Shown: positions 11,552 to 21,335, counted from the first letter of the stretch. The stretch is DNA of 40,218 bases from Alphaproteobacteria bacterium (GCA_019235415.1 JAFAKN010000316.1:1-40218); one strand, 5' to 3'. Notes: generated by a model from the letters alone, not told the origin. A program made the numbers and translations.

Positions 11552-12733
11552 TCAGCGGCACCCGGTGACGATCGCGTCGGCGACGGCCGCGAGATGGGCG
11601 CTGCCCTCGGCCCGTCCGTCGAGCCGGTTTGTTAGGTAGGCGAAGACCAAATTCCGGTCAGGATCGGCCCAGCCGATACAGCAGTTGCTGCCATTGTGAC
11701 CGAAGCTGTGCGGGCTGCTGAGCCAGCCAAACGGGCTCGCGCTGCTCGCGCCCGTCCTCGGGCCTCCGAGCTGGAAGCCGTTCGACCAGCGCAGAGGGAG
11801 CCGGGCGCTCCGGTCCATCTCGCCATCCGAAGAGGGCTTGCGCGCCTCCCTGAGGATCGCCGGGCTCAGGAGTTGTTGGTCTCCATGTCGGCCGGACCGC
11901 ATGAGCATCAGATAGAATTGCGCAAGGTCGGCGGCGGTCGTCGAGATGCCGGCGGCGGGAATGACGGCCCGGCGGACGAACTTCCGGTTGGCCAAGGCCG
12001 AGGTGAGGCGGCCGCGGAAGCCAGACCCGATGATCGGAACGCGCCGCTCCCATTCGCTGACTGGCAGGCCAAGGTAGGTATCGCGCAGGCCGAGCGGCCG
12101 GAGCAGATCGGTGGCGAGCACCTCTCCGACGGGCCGCTGGGTGATGCGCTGAACCAGCTCACCGAGAATGAAGCCGTAGGTGAGCGGCAGGTAGGCAGGC
12201 GCCTGGCCGGCAGGCAGCACTGGCTGGGCTCTCACGACGCGCCTGATTGAGCGGCGCCAGTTGGTGAAGCTGAGGACGGCGTTGATGGGGTCTCGGTCCG
12301 CCAACCCGGACCGATGCTGCAGCACCTGTCGGATCGTGATCGCCCCCTTACCGTAAGCGGCGAATTCTGGCCAATGGGCGCATACCGGATCATCAAGGCC
12401 AAGCAGGCCGCGGTCGGCCAACATCAGGATGAGTACGGCTGCATAGGGCTTGCTGGCCGAGAAAATCCAGAACAGGTCCCGCTCGTCGCATTCGAAGCTT
12501 CGTTTCAGAACAACGTCGCCATGGCGGATGACGCAGATCTGGGATGCACAGCCCCTGGCTCGGACGAGCTCGATCGCTTTGGATGCCGCGCCCGGATCGA
12601 GCCCTTCCGACCTCACGTGGCGTTCAGCCTGGCCGACGTCGATGCCCGCCAGCCGTAGGCTAGAATCGCTGGACGGCCGCAATCGCTTCGGCGAACCTTT
12701 GACCGAGGCTGGGCCCGCTTCGCAGATCAGCAT
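11552..12733 (-). CDS. beta-lactamase-family serine hydrolase (class C / esterase EstB type)
   Basis: 393 residues of the penicillin-binding-protein-like serine hydrolases. The SxxK motif is S92-A-S-K95 (WIFSASKPY), with S92 the nucleophile. The second motif lies in PAYLPLTYGFILGELV, where the usual Tyr-x-Asn is replaced by a YLPLTYG form common in esterase-like members. A GHNGSN element near residue ~345 stands for the KTG/HGG box. No clear signal peptide is seen, so it is likely cytoplasmic. These features suggest an esterase rather than a true beta-lactamase. The first ~40 residues are poorly conserved in such proteins, so a later start is possible. It converges with RND locus 1 (37 bp gap). 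Confidence 0.82.
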   Translation of the reverse strand: MLICEAGPASVKGSPKRLRPSSDSSLRLAGIDVGQAERHVRSEGLDPGAASKAIELVRARGCASQICVIRHGDVVLKRSFECDERDLFWIFSASKPYAAVLILMLADRGLLGLDDPVCAHWPEFAAYGKGAITIRQVLQHRSGLADRDPINAVLSFTNWRRSIRRVVRAQPVLPAGQAPAYLPLTYGFILGELVQRITQRPVGEVLATDLLRPLGLRDTYLGLPVSEWERRVPIIGSGFRGRLTSALANRKFVRRAVIPAAGISTTAADLAQFYLMLMRSGRHGDQQLLSPAILREARKPSSDGEMDRSARLPLRWSNGFQLGGPRTGASSASPFGWLSSPHSFGHNGSNCCIGWADPDRNLVFAYLTNRLDGRAEGSAHLAAVADAIVTGCR

Positions 12734-12885
12734 CGTCGTTCTTCCTTCACGTCAACGTCCGCGCCTCGAAACCGAAGGTCTGAGTCCTGCCGGGCGCGCC
12801 ATCTCGTCATTGCCAAGTCGCCCAATAGACTCCATCGCGTTTCGGACTCAAGCGAGGTCGCGGCTGCGGGGCGTCAGACGCGTGA

Positions 12886-13080
12886 AATGTATCAAGTGCT
12901 GTAGGTAATGCTGAGGCCGCAGGGCTTGCACTCGCGTACTTCTATGGGTCATTGGGACTAAATGTGGGCCAGGCCGGAAGGTTCGACTATCAGCGCCGGG
13001 GAAACATGATCACCGGCTATACTCAGTTGCCGCACTTTCGCAACGTTGCCAACGTGAATGTCGGCCTCGACTTGGCGTGA
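12886..13080 (+). pseudogene. orphan C-terminal coding remnant
   Basis: A 64-codon open stretch with no plausible start codon, bounded upstream by TGA at 12883 and ending at TGA 13078-13080. It reads like a natural protein tail (GLALAYFYGSLGLNVGQ, then NMITGYTQLPHFRNVANVN), with balanced composition and a GC-rich third codon position. I take it as the end of a lost larger gene. The family is not identified with certainty. The next reading frame overlaps its stop. Confidence 0.35.
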
Positions 13081-13478
13081 GTTCCGCAAATACGCGATCA
13101 TGCTCGTGTCGCTGTTTGCCATCCTGGAATCCGCGCGGCAGCTGTGGATCTGGAGGGCCTGTTTCACGGAGTTGCTCGGCGCGCCCTGTGAGGTCGCGGG
13201 TTTCCAATTTGAAGTGCGACGATTGCTGGAATTCTCCGGCGGTCAGTGTCTTTATCTCGATACCCGGAGGAGACAAGAAGGCTCGCCTGTTTCAATACGA
13301 GCGTGGGCGCAACCGACTTCCGGAAATCACTTCGATCGACGACAACAGAATTCGCGTCTCGCTCTCGGACGCCACGTCCATCTATTGCCGCAAGGAAACA
13401 TGGGGGAAGTTGAGGGTTGAATACGACATAGGGTCGGTTGAATACCACGGCCGCGCTGGAGACCCGCACGAGTGCTAA
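13058..13478 (+). pseudogene. possible frameshifted small membrane-anchored protein
   Basis: Two overlapping plus-strand frames look like halves of one protein. From 13058 the frame gives a hydrophobic N-terminus (KYAIMLVSLFAILE) and continues protein-like to ~13245. From there a different frame reads SIPGGDKKARLFQYERGR, then ITSIDDNRIRVSLSDATSIY, to the TAA at 13476-13478. The first frame loses protein character where the second gains it, which suggests a one-base indel near 13200-13260. No family is recognised. It overlaps the preceding remnant by 23 bp. The rest of the 12734-13494 interval (12734-12885) shows nothing beyond the probable promoter region of the serine hydrolase gene. Confidence 0.35.
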
Positions 13479-13494
13479 CCGGCCACGGAGCAGT

Positions 13495-16400
13495 TCACCT
13501 CCAGAGGTGGGCAATCCTCAACCGCAGGCGTTCGAACGAAAGGTAGATCACCGGCGTCGTGTAGAGGGTGAAGACCTGGCTGAGCAGCAGGCCGCCCACG
13601 ACGGTGATGCCGAGCGGCTGGCGCAGGGAGGCGCCCTGGCCGATGCCGATGGCCAGCGGCACGGCGCCCAGCACCGCGGCAGCGGTGGTCATCATGATCG
13701 GCCGCAGCCGCACGATGGCGGCCTCGAGGATGGCATCCTCCCCGCTGCGGCCTTGCTCGCGTTCCAGGTTGATCGCGACGTCGATCATCATGATGGCGTT
13801 CTTCTTCACGATGCCGATCAGCAGGATCATGCCGATCAGGGCGATCATCGAGAACGGCACGCCGGACAGCAATAAGGCGAGCGTGGCGCCGATCCCGGCT
13901 GACGGGAGGGTCGACAGGATGGTGAGGGGATGGATCGTGTTCTCGTACAGGATGCCGAGCACGATATAGACCGCGACCAGGGCGGCCAGGATCAGGAGCG
14001 GGATGGTCGCCAGCGACTGCGAGAAGACCTGTGCGGCGCCCTGCAGGCTGCCGCGGACCGATGCCGGCGCGCCGAGCTGGCGCATCGCCCCCTCGATCGC
14101 CGCCTGCGCCGTGCCGAGCGAGCCGCCGGGCGGCAGGTTGAAGGAGAGGGTGGCGGCGACCAGGCCGCTCTGATGGTTGACCTGGATCGCGGTGTGGCTG
14201 TCGCTTGCCTTCGCCAGCGCCCGCAATGGCACCATCGTCTCGGGCGCCGTGCTGTCGGCGCTGCCGGTCGAGGCGCCGCCGCGGCTGTTGGATATCGCGT
14301 TGGTCGCCTGGTTGGCCTGAGCGTTGGCGTTGAGCGCGTTGGCCGCGACGGTCGTCGGGCGCGGTGCGACCGGCTGGAACGTCTTCTGGCCCGAGACCAG
14401 GCGGTTGGGCATCTGCGTTTGCTGCGTGCCGCTGACATTGCCGGCGGCGGTGCTGAGCCAGATCCGATTGAGGTCCTGGGGATGCTGCCAGTACTTCGGC
14501 GCCACCTCCATCACCACCATGTATTGGTTGAACGGATTGTAGATCGTCGACACGGTGCGCTGGCCGAAGGCGTCGTAGATCGCCGCGTCGACCTGGTTCG
14601 GCGCCAAACCGTAGCGCGCCGCCGTCGCGCGGTCGATGGTGACGTAGGTCTGCAGGCCGTTCTGCTGCATGTCGGTGTTGACGTCACTGAGCTCGTTGGG
14701 GTGCTTGGCGAGCTCGGCGATCAGCTTGGGGACCAGCGTGTAGAGCACGCTGGGATCGTCGCCGCTCAACGTGTACTGGTATTCCGCCGCTGACTGCCGG
14801 CCGCCGATGCGCAGGTCCTGCTGCGCCTGCAGGAACAGCCGCGCGCCGGGGATGCCGGTAAGCTTGGGCCGCAGGCGCTGGATGACCTGCTGCGCCGACA
14901 GCCGCCGCTCGGCGAGCGGCTTTAGCGCGATGAAGATGTTGGCCGTGTTGCCGGCGCGACCGGCCGAGCCCGAACCCGCGAAGCCGAACACCGAGGCGAC
15001 GGCCGGATCCTTCTGCACGATGCCTTGCAGCTCGCCGAGCTTCTGCGACATGGCGGGGAAGGAGATGGCCTGGTCGGCGATGATCTGGCCCAGCACCAGG
15101 CCGGTGTCCTGCTCGGGGAAGAAGGTCGCGGGCAGCAGCCTGAACAGGAAGACGTTGCCGACGATCAGGCCGACCATGACCAGGCCGGTCAGCAGCGTGT
15201 GGCCGAGCACGGCCCGCAGGCTGGCCGCATAGGCATTGCGGAAGCGGTCGAACTGGCGCTCGGTCCACACCGCCCAGCGCGCCTGCGAATGCAGGTCCGC
15301 CCGACCGTGCAACAGATAGGCGCACATGCACGGTGTGATGGTGAGCGAGATCACCATCGAGATCAGGATGGCGATGGTGAGCACGACGGCGAATTCGTGG
15401 AACAGCAGCCCGACCGTGCCGGGCATCAGCAGGATCGGGATGAACACCGCGACCAGCGACAGGCTCATCGACACCACGGTGAAGCCGACCTCGGCGCTGC
15501 CGCGGAGCGCGGCTTCCTGCGGCTCTTGGCCTGCCTCGAGATGGCGCACGACGTTCTCGAGCACGACCACGGCGTCGTCGACCACGAAGCCGGTGCCGAT
15601 GGTGAGCGCCATCAGCGACAGGTTGTCGATGCTGTAGCCCAAAAGGTACATCGGTCCGAACGTGCCGATGATCGACAGCGGCAGGGCCACGCCCGGCACC
15701 AGGATCGAGCGCGGCGATTGCAGGAAGGCGAAGACCACGCCGATCACCAGCACCACGGCGATGATCAGCGTGCGCTGCGTGTCGTCGACCGCGGCGGTGA
15801 CCGATTGCGAGCGGTCCATGGCGATGTGGACCTGGGTGCCGTGCGGCAAGGTCGCCTGGATCGAGGGCAGGACCTGGCGGATCTGGTTGGTGGTCGCCAC
15901 GATGTTGGCGCCGGGGATCGGATAGACGATGACGCCGACCGCCGGCTTGCCGTCGTACAGCCCGATATTGCGGATGTTCTCGTTCGAATCGCTGACCTCG
16001 GCGACATCGCTCAGCAGGACCGGGGCGTCGTTGCGGTAGGCGATCACGAGGTCGCGGTAATCCGCCGCGGTCGTCGCCTGGTCGTTGGAGGTGACCTGGT
16101 ATCGTCGCTCGCCCTGATCGATGTCGCCCTTGGCGCTGTCGGCGTTGGCGGCCGACACCGCCGCCCGCAGGTCTTCCATCCCGATGCCGTAGTTGTTGAG
16201 CTTGTCGGGCTCGAGCTCGATGCGCACCGCGGGCAGCGCGGCGCCGCCCAGGGTGATCTGTCCGACGCCGGTGATCTGCGACAGCTGCTGCTGGATCACC
16301 GTGTTGGCGCTGTCGTAGAGCTGCGCGCTGGTCAGCGTGTCCGAGGTCAGCGCCAGCACCATGATCGGCGAATCGGCCGGGTTGAATTGCCGCCATGTCG

Positions 16401-16779
16401 GGTTGCCGCGCAAGGTCGTCGGCAGGTCGGCGCGCGCCGCCTGGATCGCTGCCTGCACGTCGCGTGCTGCGCCGTTGATGTCGCGGTCGACGCCGAACTG
16501 CGCCACGATCCGGGCCGAGCCGACGTAGCTCGTCGAGGTGAGCTCGTTGACGCCGGCGATCGTGCCCAGCCGCCGCTCGAGCGGCTCGACGACCGACTGG
16601 GCCATGATCTCGGGCGATGCGCCCGCCATGGTCGCCTGCACGACCACCACAGGGAAGGTGATGTTGGGCAACGGCGCCACGGGCAGGCGCGAATAGGCGA
16701 GCAGGCCCGACAGCAGGATCGCGACGCCGAGCAGCGTGGTCGCGACCGGCCGTCGGATGAACAGGGCCGACATGTTCAT
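13495..16779 (-). CDS. RND efflux permease (MdtC-like) with periplasmic insertion, locus 2
   Basis: 1,094 residues, inner-membrane proton-driven pump. It opens with MNMSALFIRRPVATTLLG. The TM4 aspartates are D401/D402 (GFVVDDAVVVLENVV) and the TM10 lysine is K993 (VKKNAIMMIDVA), 67-68 positions later than in its two paralogues here. The extra length comes from a low-complexity Ala/Asn/Gln/Thr/Ser stretch at about residues 779-848, inside the second periplasmic loop; comparable insertions occur in one branch of the family. Its ATG overlaps the stop of the preceding permease (ATGA, 16776-16779), so translation is probably coupled. Two different permeases behind one adaptor mirror MdtABC, where MdtB and MdtC form a heterotrimer. 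Confidence 0.93.
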   Translation of the reverse strand: MNMSALFIRRPVATTLLGVAILLSGLLAYSRLPVAPLPNITFPVVVVQATMAGASPEIMAQSVVEPLERRLGTIAGVNELTSTSYVGSARIVAQFGVDRDINGAARDVQAAIQAARADLPTTLRGNPTWRQFNPADSPIMVLALTSDTLTSAQLYDSANTVIQQQLSQITGVGQITLGGAALPAVRIELEPDKLNNYGIGMEDLRAAVSAANADSAKGDIDQGERRYQVTSNDQATTAADYRDLVIAYRNDAPVLLSDVAEVSDSNENIRNIGLYDGKPAVGVIVYPIPGANIVATTNQIRQVLPSIQATLPHGTQVHIAMDRSQSVTAAVDDTQRTLIIAVVLVIGVVFAFLQSPRSILVPGVALPLSIIGTFGPMYLLGYSIDNLSLMALTIGTGFVVDDAVVVLENVVRHLEAGQEPQEAALRGSAEVGFTVVSMSLSLVAVFIPILLMPGTVGLLFHEFAVVLTIAILISMVISLTITPCMCAYLLHGRADLHSQARWAVWTERQFDRFRNAYAASLRAVLGHTLLTGLVMVGLIVGNVFLFRLLPATFFPEQDTGLVLGQIIADQAISFPAMSQKLGELQGIVQKDPAVASVFGFAGSGSAGRAGNTANIFIALKPLAERRLSAQQVIQRLRPKLTGIPGARLFLQAQQDLRIGGRQSAAEYQYTLSGDDPSVLYTLVPKLIAELAKHPNELSDVNTDMQQNGLQTYVTIDRATAARYGLAPNQVDAAIYDAFGQRTVSTIYNPFNQYMVVMEVAPKYWQHPQDLNRIWLSTAAGNVSGTQQTQMPNRLVSGQKTFQPVAPRPTTVAANALNANAQANQATNAISNSRGGASTGSADSTAPETMVPLRALAKASDSHTAIQVNHQSGLVAATLSFNLPPGGSLGTAQAAIEGAMRQLGAPASVRGSLQGAAQVFSQSLATIPLLILAALVAVYIVLGILYENTIHPLTILSTLPSAGIGATLALLLSGVPFSMIALIGMILLIGIVKKNAIMMIDVAINLEREQGRSGEDAILEAAIVRLRPIMMTTAAAVLGAVPLAIGIGQGASLRQPLGITVVGGLLLSQVFTLYTTPVIYLSFERLRLRIAHLWR

Positions 16780-19700
16780 GTCGGCCTCTCAGCCGGCGGG
16801 CCGGCGGGAGGCGGACCGGCAGGCGACGAACTGGCCGCTGGCGGCGCGTCCGACGCCGGACGTGGCCGGAAACGGCGCGCGAGGCGGTCGAAGGCAAGGT
16901 AGATCACCGGCGAGGTGAAGAGCGTCAGGATCTGGCTGAGCGCCAGGCCGCCGATGATGGTGAGGCCGAGCGGCTGGCGCAGCTCGGAGCCGGTGCCGGT
17001 GCCGACCAGCATCGGCAGCGCCCCCAGCATGGCCGCCAAGGTGGTCATCAGGATCGGCCGGAAACGCAGCAGCGAGGCTTCGAAGATCGCTTCCTCCGGC
17101 GACTTGCCGTGCTCGCGCTCGGCTTCCAGCGCGAAGTCGACGATCATGATGGCGTTCTTCTTGACGATGCCGATCAGCAGCACGATGCCGATGATGCCGA
17201 TCACGTCGAGGTCCTTGCCGGCCATCATCAGCGCCAGCAAGGCGCCGATCCCGGCCGACGGCAGGGTGGAGAGGATGGTGACGGGATGGATGAAGCTCTC
17301 GTACAGCACCCCCAGCACGATGTAGACGGCGACGATCGCGGCGATCAGCAGGAAGACCTCGCTCGAGAGCGAGTCCTGGAAGGCCTGTGTGGCGCCCTGG
17401 AAGCTGGCCGTGATCGACGGCGGCAGGTGCACCGCCTGGATCGCCTGGTCGATCTCGGCGATCGCCGTGCTGAGCGAGGCGCCTTCGACCAGGTTGAACG
17501 ACACGGTGACGGCCGGGAACTGCGCCAGGTGGCTGATCACCAGCGGCGTCTTGCCGACCTTGATGTCGGCGATGGCCGACAGCGGCACCTGCCCGGTGGT
17601 GCCGGTCTGGGTCGGCAGGTAGAGCGAGCCCAGCGCCTGCAGGTTGGGCAGGCGATCCTTCTGGGCGGTCAGGATGACGCGATACTGCGTCGACTGGTTG
17701 AAGATGGTCGTGACGATGCGCTGGCCGAGCGCGTCGTAGAGCGCGTTGTCGATGCTCGCCGGCGTGATGCCGTAGCGCGCCGCCAGCTGGCGGTTGATGG
17801 CGACGTTGACAGTGAGGCCGTCATTGTTGAGGTCGCTCGCGACGTCGGCGATCGACTTGATCTCTTTCAAGCGGGCGATGATCTGCGGGACGTACTTGTC
17901 GAAATCCTGCGGGTTGGGCCCACGCAGCACGAACTGGTACTGGTTGGGCGAGACCGTGGTACTGAGCGTGAGGTCCTGCTCGGGCTGCAGGTAGAGCCGG
18001 ATGCCGGGGACGTCGGCGGTTTCGCGCTGGATGCGTCGGGCGACCTGGGCCGCCGAGAGCGAGCGGTCGTCGACGCCTTTCAGGTTGATCAGGAAGCGGC
18101 CGCTGTTCAGCGTCGGGTTGGTGCCGTCGATGCCGACATAGGACGTCAGGCTGGTGACGTCGGGGTCCTTCAGGATGGCGCTGGCCAGGGCCATCTGACG
18201 CGCCGTCATGGCCTGGTAGGAGACCGAGTTGTCGGCGACGCTGATGGCCTGGATGACAGCGACGTCCTGCACCGGGAACAGCCCCTTGGGGATGACGACA
18301 TACAGCACGCCGGTCAGGACCACCGTGAGCGTCGCCACCAGCAGGGTCAGGCCCTGATGGCGCAACACCCAGGTGAGGCCACGCTCGTAGGCGGCCAACG
18401 TGGCGTCGAAGGCCCGCTCGCTCAGCTGCTCGAACCGGCTGGGACGGCGTTCCGACCGGCGGCGCAGCATGCGCGCACAGAGCATCGGCACCAGGGTCAG
18501 CGACACCACCGCCGACAGCACGATGGTGATGGCAAGCGTCATCGCGAACTCGCTGAACAGGCGGCCGATGACGCCCCCCATGAAGAGCAGCGGGATCAGC
18601 ACGGCGATCAGCGAGATGGTGAGCGACAGGATGGTGAAGCCGATCTGCCCGGCGCCGGTTAGCGCCGCCTCGAGCGGCGACAGGCCCTCCTCGAGGTAGC
18701 GCACGATGTTCTCGATCATCACGATCGAATCGTCGACCACGAAGCCGGTGGCGATGATCAGCGCCATCAGCGACAAGTTGTCGATTGAGTAGCCGAGCTT
18801 GTACATCACCGCCAGGGTGCCGATCAGCGACACCGGCACCGAGATGCTGGGGATGACCGTCGCGGGCAGATTGCGCAGGAAGACGAAGATCACCAGCACG
18901 ACCAGGGCGATGGCCAGCACCAGCTCGAAGAAGGCGTCGCCGACCGAGGCGCGGATGACGCCGGTGCTGTCGGCGACGACGTCGACATGCATGGCGGTCG
19001 GGAGGCTGGCCAGCAATTGCGGCAGCTGCTGTTTGATCTGGTCGACGGTCTTGATGACGTTGGCGCCGGGCTGGCGCTGCACGTTGAGCACGATCGCCGC
19101 GGTGTCGTTGTGCCAGGCGCCGAGCTCGGTGTTCTGCGCCGCCTGGGTGACCATCGCCACGTCGCGCAGCAGCACGGGCGCGCCGTTCTGGTAGGCGATG
19201 ACGGTGTCGAGATAGTCCTTGGGATCGGAGATCTGGTCGTTGTCGTTGATCGTGTAGTCGAGCTCGGGACCGTCGAAATTGCCCTTGGGCTGGCTTGTCG
19301 TGATGTAGCTGAGCAGCGTGCGCAGGTCGTCGATGTTGAGCCCGTAGGCCGCGAGCTTCTGGGGATCGGCCTCGACGCGGATCGCCGGCACGTTGCCGCC
19401 CGACGGGCTGACCTGGCCGACGCCCGGCACCTCGGCGATCTTGGACGCCAGCCGGTTGTTGGCGATGTCCTGCAGCTCGGTGAGCGGCATGGTCTTGGAC
19501 GTCACCGCGAGCGTCAGGATCGGCCGGTCGGCCGGGTTGACCTTGGCGTAGGTCGGCGGTGCCGGCAGGCCGCTCGGGAGCAGGCTGGCGGCGGCGTTGA
19601 TGGCCTCCTGCACGTTCTGCTCCGCGATGTCGAGGTTCACCGCCAGGTCGAACTGCAGCGTGATGACCGAGGCGGTGGCCGAGCTCGACGAGGTCATCTG

Positions 19701-19934
19701 CTGCAGGCCGGGGATCTGGCCGAGCTGGACTTCGAGCGGCGCGGTGACGGTGGTCGACATCACCTGCGGGCTGGCGCCGGGATAGAAGGTCTGCACCTGG
19801 ATCGTCGGGTACTCGACATCGGGCAGCGAGGAGACCGGCAGGAAGGCGACGGACACCGCGCCGACCAGCACCAGGGCGACCATCAGGAGCGAGGTCGCCA
19901 CCGGCCGGACGATGAACAGGCGGGAGATGTTCAT
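16776..19934 (-). CDS. RND efflux permease (MdtB-like), locus 2
   Basis: 1,052 residues, starting MNISRLFIVRPVATSLLM. It shows the full RND layout with TM4 D401/D402 (GFVVDDSIVMIENIV) and TM10 K926 (VKKNAIMIVDFA). The C-terminal tail after TM12 is Pro/Ala/Ser rich. It starts 15 bp after the adaptor stop and ends overlapping the next permease by 4 bp, so all three genes are one operon. It is closer to the locus 1 permease than to its operon partner in length, motif positions and local sequence (for example GAGQIGFTI and IPLLFMGG are shared), which suggests duplication of an ancestral pump. Confidence 0.93.
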   Translation of the reverse strand: MNISRLFIVRPVATSLLMVALVLVGAVSVAFLPVSSLPDVEYPTIQVQTFYPGASPQVMSTTVTAPLEVQLGQIPGLQQMTSSSSATASVITLQFDLAVNLDIAEQNVQEAINAAASLLPSGLPAPPTYAKVNPADRPILTLAVTSKTMPLTELQDIANNRLASKIAEVPGVGQVSPSGGNVPAIRVEADPQKLAAYGLNIDDLRTLLSYITTSQPKGNFDGPELDYTINDNDQISDPKDYLDTVIAYQNGAPVLLRDVAMVTQAAQNTELGAWHNDTAAIVLNVQRQPGANVIKTVDQIKQQLPQLLASLPTAMHVDVVADSTGVIRASVGDAFFELVLAIALVVLVIFVFLRNLPATVIPSISVPVSLIGTLAVMYKLGYSIDNLSLMALIIATGFVVDDSIVMIENIVRYLEEGLSPLEAALTGAGQIGFTILSLTISLIAVLIPLLFMGGVIGRLFSEFAMTLAITIVLSAVVSLTLVPMLCARMLRRRSERRPSRFEQLSERAFDATLAAYERGLTWVLRHQGLTLLVATLTVVLTGVLYVVIPKGLFPVQDVAVIQAISVADNSVSYQAMTARQMALASAILKDPDVTSLTSYVGIDGTNPTLNSGRFLINLKGVDDRSLSAAQVARRIQRETADVPGIRLYLQPEQDLTLSTTVSPNQYQFVLRGPNPQDFDKYVPQIIARLKEIKSIADVASDLNNDGLTVNVAINRQLAARYGITPASIDNALYDALGQRIVTTIFNQSTQYRVILTAQKDRLPNLQALGSLYLPTQTGTTGQVPLSAIADIKVGKTPLVISHLAQFPAVTVSFNLVEGASLSTAIAEIDQAIQAVHLPPSITASFQGATQAFQDSLSSEVFLLIAAIVAVYIVLGVLYESFIHPVTILSTLPSAGIGALLALMMAGKDLDVIGIIGIVLLIGIVKKNAIMIVDFALEAEREHGKSPEEAIFEASLLRFRPILMTTLAAMLGALPMLVGTGTGSELRQPLGLTIIGGLALSQILTLFTSPVIYLAFDRLARRFRPRPASDAPPAASSSPAGPPPAGPPAERPT

Positions 19935-19949
19935 CGGATGGCCCGTCGT

Positions 19950-21170
19950 TCAGCGATTCCGCGCTGCCGCGTCGCTGCCGTTGGTGGGATTGGTGCTCGC
20001 CGGCGGCCGCGACGCCACGGGCGCCTGATATTGCGGCGAGGCAGAGATGCGCACCTTGGTGCCGTCGCTCAAGCGGTCGGTGCCGTCGGTCACCACCGTG
20101 TCACCGGCGCCAAGGCCGGTCAGGATGACGGTGTTGGTGCCGTCGGTCGGTCCGGTCGTCACGGGATGCACCGACACCGTGTCGTCCTTGCCGACCAGAT
20201 AGACATAGGCGCCCGGCGCCCCGGTCAGCACCGCCGTGGTCGGCACCAGCACCGCCTGGTGCAGCGTGTCGACCAGCAGCTGGATGTTGACGAACTCGTT
20301 GGGGAACAGCGCCTCGTCCTCGTTGGGGAAGGTGGCGCGCATCATCACCGTGCCGGTGCTGGTGTTGACCTGGTTGCCGATGGCGTAGAGCGTGCCCGTG
20401 GCGATCGGCTTGCTGGCGTCGCTGGAGTAGGCCGTGACCGGCAGCTTCTTGCCGGCGGCGTTGAAGCGATCGACGACGCGATGCAGGTCGTTCTGCGCGA
20501 CGGTGAACTGGACGGTCATCGGCTTCATCGCGGTGACCACGGCGATGCCGGTATTGGCTGAGCCCGTGATGTAGTTGCCGGGATCGACCAGGCGCAGGCC
20601 GACGCGGCCGGCAACCGGGGAGGTGATCGTTGTGTACGAAAGGTTGAGCCGCGCGGTCTCGACCGCCGCCTCGTCGAGCTTCACGGTGCCTTCGTCCTGC
20701 GCGACGACATAGACCTGGTCCTCGGCCTGCTGGCGGGCGATCGAGTTCTGCTGGACGAGCTTCTGATAGCGCGCGAGGTCCATTTTCGCCTCGGCAAGCA
20801 GGTTTTGGTCGCGCTGCAGCGTGCCGCTCGCCTGGTCGAGGGCAGCCTGGTACGGCTTGGGATCGATCTGGGCCAGCAGCTGGCCTTTCTCCACGTCGGT
20901 GCCCTCTTGGAAGGGCACCTCGGTCAGGTAGCCGCTCACCGCCTGGTTCGGCATGACGGTCACCGTCGCCGTCGGCGTGGCGGTGCCGAGCTCGTTCAGG
21001 ACCACGGGCATGTCGCCGAGCGTCGCCTGCGCTGCACTGACAATCTGCGGTGCGGGTGGCTTGGCCGCTGGTTTCTGCGCCAGTCGTTGCCACAGCACGG
21101 CTGCGGGCACTGCGATCAGTACCGCCACGGCAACGAACAGCAACAGGCGACGGGGGCGGCGGGGAGACAT
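19950..21170 (-). CDS. RND efflux periplasmic adaptor (MdtA-like), locus 2
   Basis: 406 residues. A signal-anchor is at ~7-27 (LLLFVAVAVLIAVPAAVLW). The first lipoyl half-motif (VSGYLTEVPFQEGTDVEKGQ) is at ~79-98, a helical hairpin at ~105-175, the second lipoyl half (SPVAGRVGLRLVDPGNYI) at ~185-203, then the beta-barrel and membrane-proximal domain (VFYL-type strands around VPTTAVLTGAPGAYVYLV). The C-terminus is low-complexity Pro/Ser/Asn. The ATG at 21170 has no clear ribosome site in front, so the exact start is less certain. It is the first gene of the operon with the two permeases; the upstream spacer holds hairpins. Confidence 0.92.
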   Translation of the reverse strand: MSPRRPRRLLLFVAVAVLIAVPAAVLWQRLAQKPAAKPPAPQIVSAAQATLGDMPVVLNELGTATPTATVTVMPNQAVSGYLTEVPFQEGTDVEKGQLLAQIDPKPYQAALDQASGTLQRDQNLLAEAKMDLARYQKLVQQNSIARQQAEDQVYVVAQDEGTVKLDEAAVETARLNLSYTTITSPVAGRVGLRLVDPGNYITGSANTGIAVVTAMKPMTVQFTVAQNDLHRVVDRFNAAGKKLPVTAYSSDASKPIATGTLYAIGNQVNTSTGTVMMRATFPNEDEALFPNEFVNIQLLVDTLHQAVLVPTTAVLTGAPGAYVYLVGKDDTVSVHPVTTGPTDGTNTVILTGLGAGDTVVTDGTDRLSDGTKVRISASPQYQAPVASRPPASTNPTNGSDAAARNR

Positions 21171-21285
21171 GGGGGCTGCGGTTCTCGAGTCGGTTCGACT
21201 TGAATACGTGAGGGGTCACCGCGGCGTTCCCCCGACCAACTTTCACATTTGCACGATTGCGTACGCCGTGCAGGACGCCCTGCGG

Positions 21286-21314
21286 ATGCGAACCATTGTC
21301 GTGGCGGTTCGCAT
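21286..21314. repeat. 9-bp perfect inverted repeat upstream of RND locus 2
   Basis: ATGCGAACC (21286-21294) and GGTTCGCAT (21306-21314) pair perfectly around an 11-base spacer. It lies 116 bp upstream of the locus 2 adaptor start, so it could be an operator or an mRNA leader hairpin. No T-run follows on either strand. Confidence 0.4.
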
Positions 21315-21335
21315 TCGTGCCTCCGAGCGCATCTT

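Noticed and set aside
15025-18662. Long plus-strand open frames (517-625 codons) opposite the RND permeases
   Set aside because: Compositions (Asp/Arg/His/Gly runs) are those of reverse-strand shadows; the minus-strand frames carry the full RND motifs.
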